Shown in pieces: positions 9,913-14,179 of a stretch of DNA of 14,179 bases. The position numbers and the translations under genes were made by a program. A model generated the notes under the pieces. It saw nothing but the letters and a program-made list of their open reading frames with translations. It was not told where the DNA came from and made no database searches. Numbering within the stretch: position 1 is the first letter of the stretch; the number at the start of each line of letters is the position of its first letter. The DNA is from an uncultured Streptococcus sp. (GTDB lineage: Bacteria > Bacillota > Bacilli > Lactobacillales > Streptococcaceae): contig CAJZGT010000016.1 in assembly GCA_916048145.1 (NCBI GenBank), forward strand, positions 1-14,179. Reading direction: 5' to 3'.

Positions 9913-9929
9913 TTTCAGCTTATTTTAAG
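9913..9929 (+). promoter_or_regulatory. Possible CiaR-type direct repeat upstream of dltX
   Basis: The plus strand reads TTTCAG-CTTAT-TTTAAG, one base away from the pneumococcal CiaR consensus TTTAAG-N5-TTTAAG. It lies about 25 bases upstream of the dlt -35 and faces away from it, unlike typical activating sites, which sit close to the -10. CiaRH has been linked to dlt expression in pneumococcus, but binding at this particular site is inference. Confidence 0.35.
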
Positions 9930-9958
9930 TATTATGCAGTTTTTCTATGTATATTTTT

Positions 9959-9987
9959 AAAAAAGCCTGAGATTTTCATCTCAAGCT
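9959..9987 (-). terminator. Intrinsic terminator of the glp operon
   Basis: AGCTTGAGAT (9987-9978) pairs with ATCTCAGGCT (9973-9964) with one G-U wobble and a four-base loop, followed by TTTTTT on the minus strand. It starts about 25 bases after the glpF stop. Confidence 0.85.
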
Positions 9988-10011
9988 CTATCAACATAAT
10001 TGTTTTCTAGA

Positions 10012-10716
10012 TTAGAAAAGGGAGAATACAAGCACGGCCAAGGCTGCACCGATAACAGGTCCCACAACAGGAATCCAGGCATAAGACCAGTCTCCGTCTC
10101 CCTTGTTTGAAATTGGCAAGATGCTGTGCATGATACGAGGTCCAAGGTCACGCGCAGGGTTCAAGGCATAACCTGTTGTCCCACCTAGTGATAGACCGAT
10201 ACCGACAATCAAAGTCCCCACTGCAAAGGTTCCGATACCTGCTTGAAAATCGTAAAGACCCAAAGCAAAGATTGTCAACACCAAAACAAAGGTTCCAAGG
10301 ATTTCACTAATCAAGTTTGATACAGTATCCTTGATGGCTGGACCAGTACTGAAGGTTGCCAGGATATTTCCTGCATTTTCTTCTGCCTCATAGTGAGGTT
10401 TGAATTGCAACCAAACCAAAATCTGACCGAGCATAGCCCCTGCGAACTGAGCTAGGATATAAGGGAATACTGATGCCCAAGGCAAACCACCTTTCAAGGC
10501 CACACCAATTGTCACAGCTGGGTTTAAATGAGCTGGACTGAGCTTGCCAGATACAAATACTGCAACCGCAACTGCAATCCCCCAACCCATAGTAATCACA
10601 ATCCAACCTGAGCTGTTGCTCTTGGTTTTAGGAAGAACCACACCAGCAACAACACCATTTCCTAGAAGAATCAGGATTAAAGTCCCTAGAAATTCTCCAA
10701 ATAATTCATTCATCAT
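10012..10716 (-). CDS. glpF: GlpF, glycerol uptake facilitator (aquaglyceroporin)
   Basis: Membrane channel for passive glycerol entry, of the major intrinsic protein family. The 234 residues carry both NPA motifs: HLNPAVT (NPA 65-67) and ALNPARD (NPA 186-188). The aspartate after the second NPAR is typical of glycerol facilitators rather than water-selective aquaporins. An upstream ATG at 10770 would add 18 residues encoded by the hairpin DNA; the start at 10716 has GGAG eight bases before it and gives normal family length, with another ATG as second codon. It lies 69 bases after glpO, a gap holding a GC-rich hairpin. Confidence 0.95.
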   Translation of the reverse strand: MMNELFGEFLGTLILILLGNGVVAGVVLPKTKSNSSGWIVITMGWGIAVAVAVFVSGKLSPAHLNPAVTIGVALKGGLPWASVFPYILAQFAGAMLGQILVWLQFKPHYEAEENAGNILATFSTGPAIKDTVSNLISEILGTFVLVLTIFALGLYDFQAGIGTFAVGTLIVGIGLSLGGTTGYALNPARDLGPRIMHSILPISNKGDGDWSYAWIPVVGPVIGAALAVLVFSLF

Positions 10717-10730
10717 CTTTCTGTCTCCAT

Positions 10731-10776
10731 TAAAAAGAAGGGGCGGGAGGCAAGGAATGCTGCCCTCCACCTCTTT
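10731..10776 (-). terminator. Hairpin with T tract between glpO and glpF (possible attenuator)
   Basis: GGTGGAGGGCA (10771-10761) pairs with TGCCTCCCGCC (10752-10742) across an eight-base loop, with two wobble pairs and one mismatch. It is followed on the minus strand by CCTTCTTTTTA and preceded by A-rich sequence. Form and GC-rich stem suit partial termination or an RNA-processing or stability element that would lower glpF relative to glpKO. It could also simply protect the upstream message. Confidence 0.55.
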
Positions 10777-10785
10777 TATTTTTTC

Positions 10786-12612
10786 TTAATTTTTTAATTC
10801 TGCTAAATCGTTGTTAGCGAGAGCCGCTTCGACATCCGCACGGTAAGCGGCTTTTTCTTCTTCAGTCCAGTCATAGAATCGTCCCATTTCATCCAAAACT
10901 GGCTCAACGATGCTATCCAAACTATCACGCATAAAGAGCATGTGGTTGGTACGACGAAGGAGGAAGTCAACTGGGCTAAGAGCCAACTCATTGCGCATTG
11001 CATAGTGAAGGGACAAAGTATCTGCCAAGCTGAGTCCTGGTGCTTGTTCCAAACTATGAGCAAGAGCAAAGACTTTCGGTGCATTTGAACCGTAAAGATT
11101 TGCTAGGTAATGAGCTTCCTTGCTATCCAAACCACGTGACACTCCAAGTTGCGCAAAGGCTTCGATTTCTGAGTCTACATTTGCTGGGTTCAATTCTCCA
11201 CCTGAAACAGGGTAAGTCTTAGAGTTGATCAGTTTAAAGCTGCGGTCAAATTCTGCTTTGAGGATGTCAACCACGCGCTCCATAGCTCCTTCAGCCATCT
11301 TACGGTAGTCTGTGATTTTACCACCAGCAAGGGTCAAAAGGCCATTGTCATCACGGTCCAAGCTCGAACCACGAGAAACTGCAGATGGGTCCAAATGTTT
11401 CTCAGATGTGCTGCTTTCAAGCTTGCTGACAGCAGACTCAACATCTTCACGCGTTTTTTCTTTAGAGAGATAAGATTCAACAGTCGCAATCAAGTTGTTA
11501 AAGCTTTCATCACTGATGGTTCCGTTATTTCCGCCATTGTAGTCAGAAGCGCTATTGCCTGCGATCAATGGACGAAGACCTGCCCAGCTGCTTTCGATAT
11601 CATCAATGGTGATATTGGCTTCTGGGAAACGGTTGTTGACAATGCCAAGTAGGTAATCTACATCTTCCTGAGTCACTTTTGGATGTTCCAAATCACCTGT
11701 GTAGTCTGTATCCGTTGTACCAAAGTAAGTCTTGTTTTCACGTGGGAGAACAAAGACCATACGACCATCACCCAAACCTGTGTCAAAGTAAACTGGCTGT
11801 GACACCTTGATCTTGCTTGAATCCACTACCAAGTGAACTCCCTTAGTTGGACGCATTTGTGAGAATTGTGTTCCCTTATTAGACAAATTGCGTACCTTGT
11901 CGCTCCAAGGACCTGTCGTGTTGATAACCAGACGAGCCTTGATTTCAAAGACTTGGTCTGTCAACAAATCACGAGCTACAACACCTGTAATCTTGCCACT
12001 TTCGTCAAAGAGGAAGCCTTCTGCCTTAACATGGTTGGCAATGAGGGCACCGTCTTGGTTGGCACGTTTGATGTTTTCAATCACGAGACGCGCATCGTTG
12101 TTACGGAAGTCAAGGTAAACCCCACCTCCTACCAAGCCTTCTTTCTTCAAGTTTGGCTGGCGTTCCAAGACTTCTTCTTTGCTCAAAACCTTGTTAGCAG
12201 CTGGTGTGTTGCTAACACCTGCCAAAAGGTCGTACAAGTCCATAGCTACTTTGAGACGGAAGAGGCTAAAGGTTGCTCCATCTTCATCGTAAACTGGCAA
12301 GAGCATTGGATCTGGTTTTGGAATGTGAGGTGCAATTTGTTGTACCACTGCACGTTCTGAAACTGTATCTGATACCACTTCTACGTCGAATTGTTTGAGG
12401 TAACGCAGACCTCCGTGAACCAATTTTGTTGAACGACTGGATGTTCCTTCTGCAAAGTCTTGCATTTCAATCAAACCAGTCTCAAGACCGCTAGCTGCCG
12501 CCTGCAAGGCTACACCAGCCCCTGTGATTCCTCCACCGATAATCAAGAGGTCCAGGGTACGTTCCTGCATTTTTTTAATTGATAATTCACGTGTTTTCTT
12601 TGAAAATTCCAT
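10786..12612 (-). CDS. glpO: GlpO, alpha-glycerophosphate oxidase
   Basis: FAD enzyme oxidising sn-glycerol-3-phosphate with O2 to dihydroxyacetone phosphate and H2O2. The 608 residues match the known pneumococcal GlpO length. Visible: the dinucleotide-binding motif GGGITGAG (26-33), the following GTSSRSTKLVHGGLRYL (56-72) typical of the GlpD/GlpO family, and a C-terminal FAD-contacting LAGGKITDYR (428-437). A hydrophilic stretch at about 355-410 corresponds to the insert that separates streptococcal oxidases from GlpD dehydrogenases, so I call it oxidase. The Shine-Dalgarno sequence is weak (AGAAAG about nine bases before the ATG). It lies 41 bases after glpK without a visible promoter, consistent with cotranscription. 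Confidence 0.97.
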   Translation of the reverse strand: MEFSKKTRELSIKKMQERTLDLLIIGGGITGAGVALQAAASGLETGLIEMQDFAEGTSSRSTKLVHGGLRYLKQFDVEVVSDTVSERAVVQQIAPHIPKPDPMLLPVYDEDGATFSLFRLKVAMDLYDLLAGVSNTPAANKVLSKEEVLERQPNLKKEGLVGGGVYLDFRNNDARLVIENIKRANQDGALIANHVKAEGFLFDESGKITGVVARDLLTDQVFEIKARLVINTTGPWSDKVRNLSNKGTQFSQMRPTKGVHLVVDSSKIKVSQPVYFDTGLGDGRMVFVLPRENKTYFGTTDTDYTGDLEHPKVTQEDVDYLLGIVNNRFPEANITIDDIESSWAGLRPLIAGNSASDYNGGNNGTISDESFNNLIATVESYLSKEKTREDVESAVSKLESSTSEKHLDPSAVSRGSSLDRDDNGLLTLAGGKITDYRKMAEGAMERVVDILKAEFDRSFKLINSKTYPVSGGELNPANVDSEIEAFAQLGVSRGLDSKEAHYLANLYGSNAPKVFALAHSLEQAPGLSLADTLSLHYAMRNELALSPVDFLLRRTNHMLFMRDSLDSIVEPVLDEMGRFYDWTEEEKAAYRADVEAALANNDLAELKN

Positions 12613-12653
12613 ATTTACACACTTTCTAACTGAGTCGCTTTATTCTTCCAGTA

Positions 12654-14177
<1,524 letters not shown>

Positions 14178-14179
14178 TA

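Noticed and set aside
9789..9958. Hidden small gene, RUP or BOX repeat between dltX and the glpF terminator
   Set aside because: Apart from the dlt promoter, the CiaR-like repeat and the five-codon frame I see no coding signal or recognisable repeat.
11866..12360. 164-codon plus-strand reading frame, the longest on that strand
   Set aside because: Lies wholly antisense to the well-supported glpO gene; its translation resembles no family I know and no ribosome site is evident.
12613..12653. Possible catabolite-responsive element between glpK and glpO
   Set aside because: Only the central CG and a few flanking bases fit the CcpA consensus; too weak to report.

Overview
The window looks like chromosome of a mitis-group Streptococcus (S. 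pneumoniae, S. pseudopneumoniae or S. mitis). AdcR, AdcC, AdcB, AdcA, DltA, DltB, GlpF, GlpO and GlpK read essentially like the pneumococcal proteins I know. Start sites, Shine-Dalgarno sequences and extended -10 promoters are of low-GC Gram-positive type. The species call rests on remembered protein sequence, not on a search. All recognised genes lie on the minus strand, so transcription runs from high to low coordinates.

Layout in transcription order. (1) glpK-glpO-glpF (14162 to 10012): glycerol kinase, alpha-glycerophosphate oxidase and glycerol facilitator, closed by an intrinsic terminator at 9959-9987. A GC-rich hairpin sits between glpO and glpF. (2) A 170-base intergenic stretch carries an extended -10 promoter and a possible CiaR-type repeat. 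(3) dltX-dltA-dltB-dltC-dltD (9788 to 5331): the complete D-alanylation system for teichoic acids, including the 43-residue DltX. It ends in a second terminator at 5291-5323. (4) A wall-anchored 5'-nucleotidase gene (5191 to 3173) is broken by two in-frame nonsense codons 20 codons apart but is otherwise intact from signal peptide to LPNTG sorting signal. (5) A compact terminator/promoter/operator segment (3081-3150) separates it from adcR-adcC-adcB-adcA (3023 to the window edge), the zinc-responsive repressor and zinc ABC importer. adcA runs off the window at base 1, after about 356 of an expected ~500 codons.

How the genes work together. GlpF admits glycerol, GlpK phosphorylates it (with a His-232 site for HPr control), and GlpO oxidises glycerol-3-phosphate with O2, giving dihydroxyacetone phosphate and H2O2. 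DltA charges DltC with D-alanine, DltB moves it across the membrane with DltX, and DltD acts outside in its transfer to teichoic acid. AdcA captures zinc for AdcB/AdcC, and zinc-loaded AdcR should repress its own operon through a near-perfect operator over the -10 region.

I see no new multi-gene system, phage, CRISPR array, insertion sequence, rRNA or tRNA. The points most worth a second look are the freshly broken nucleotidase gene, the overlap of its terminator with the adc promoter, the inverted repeat in its promoter region, and the possible CiaR box before dltX. No gene-free stretch exceeds 300 bases.
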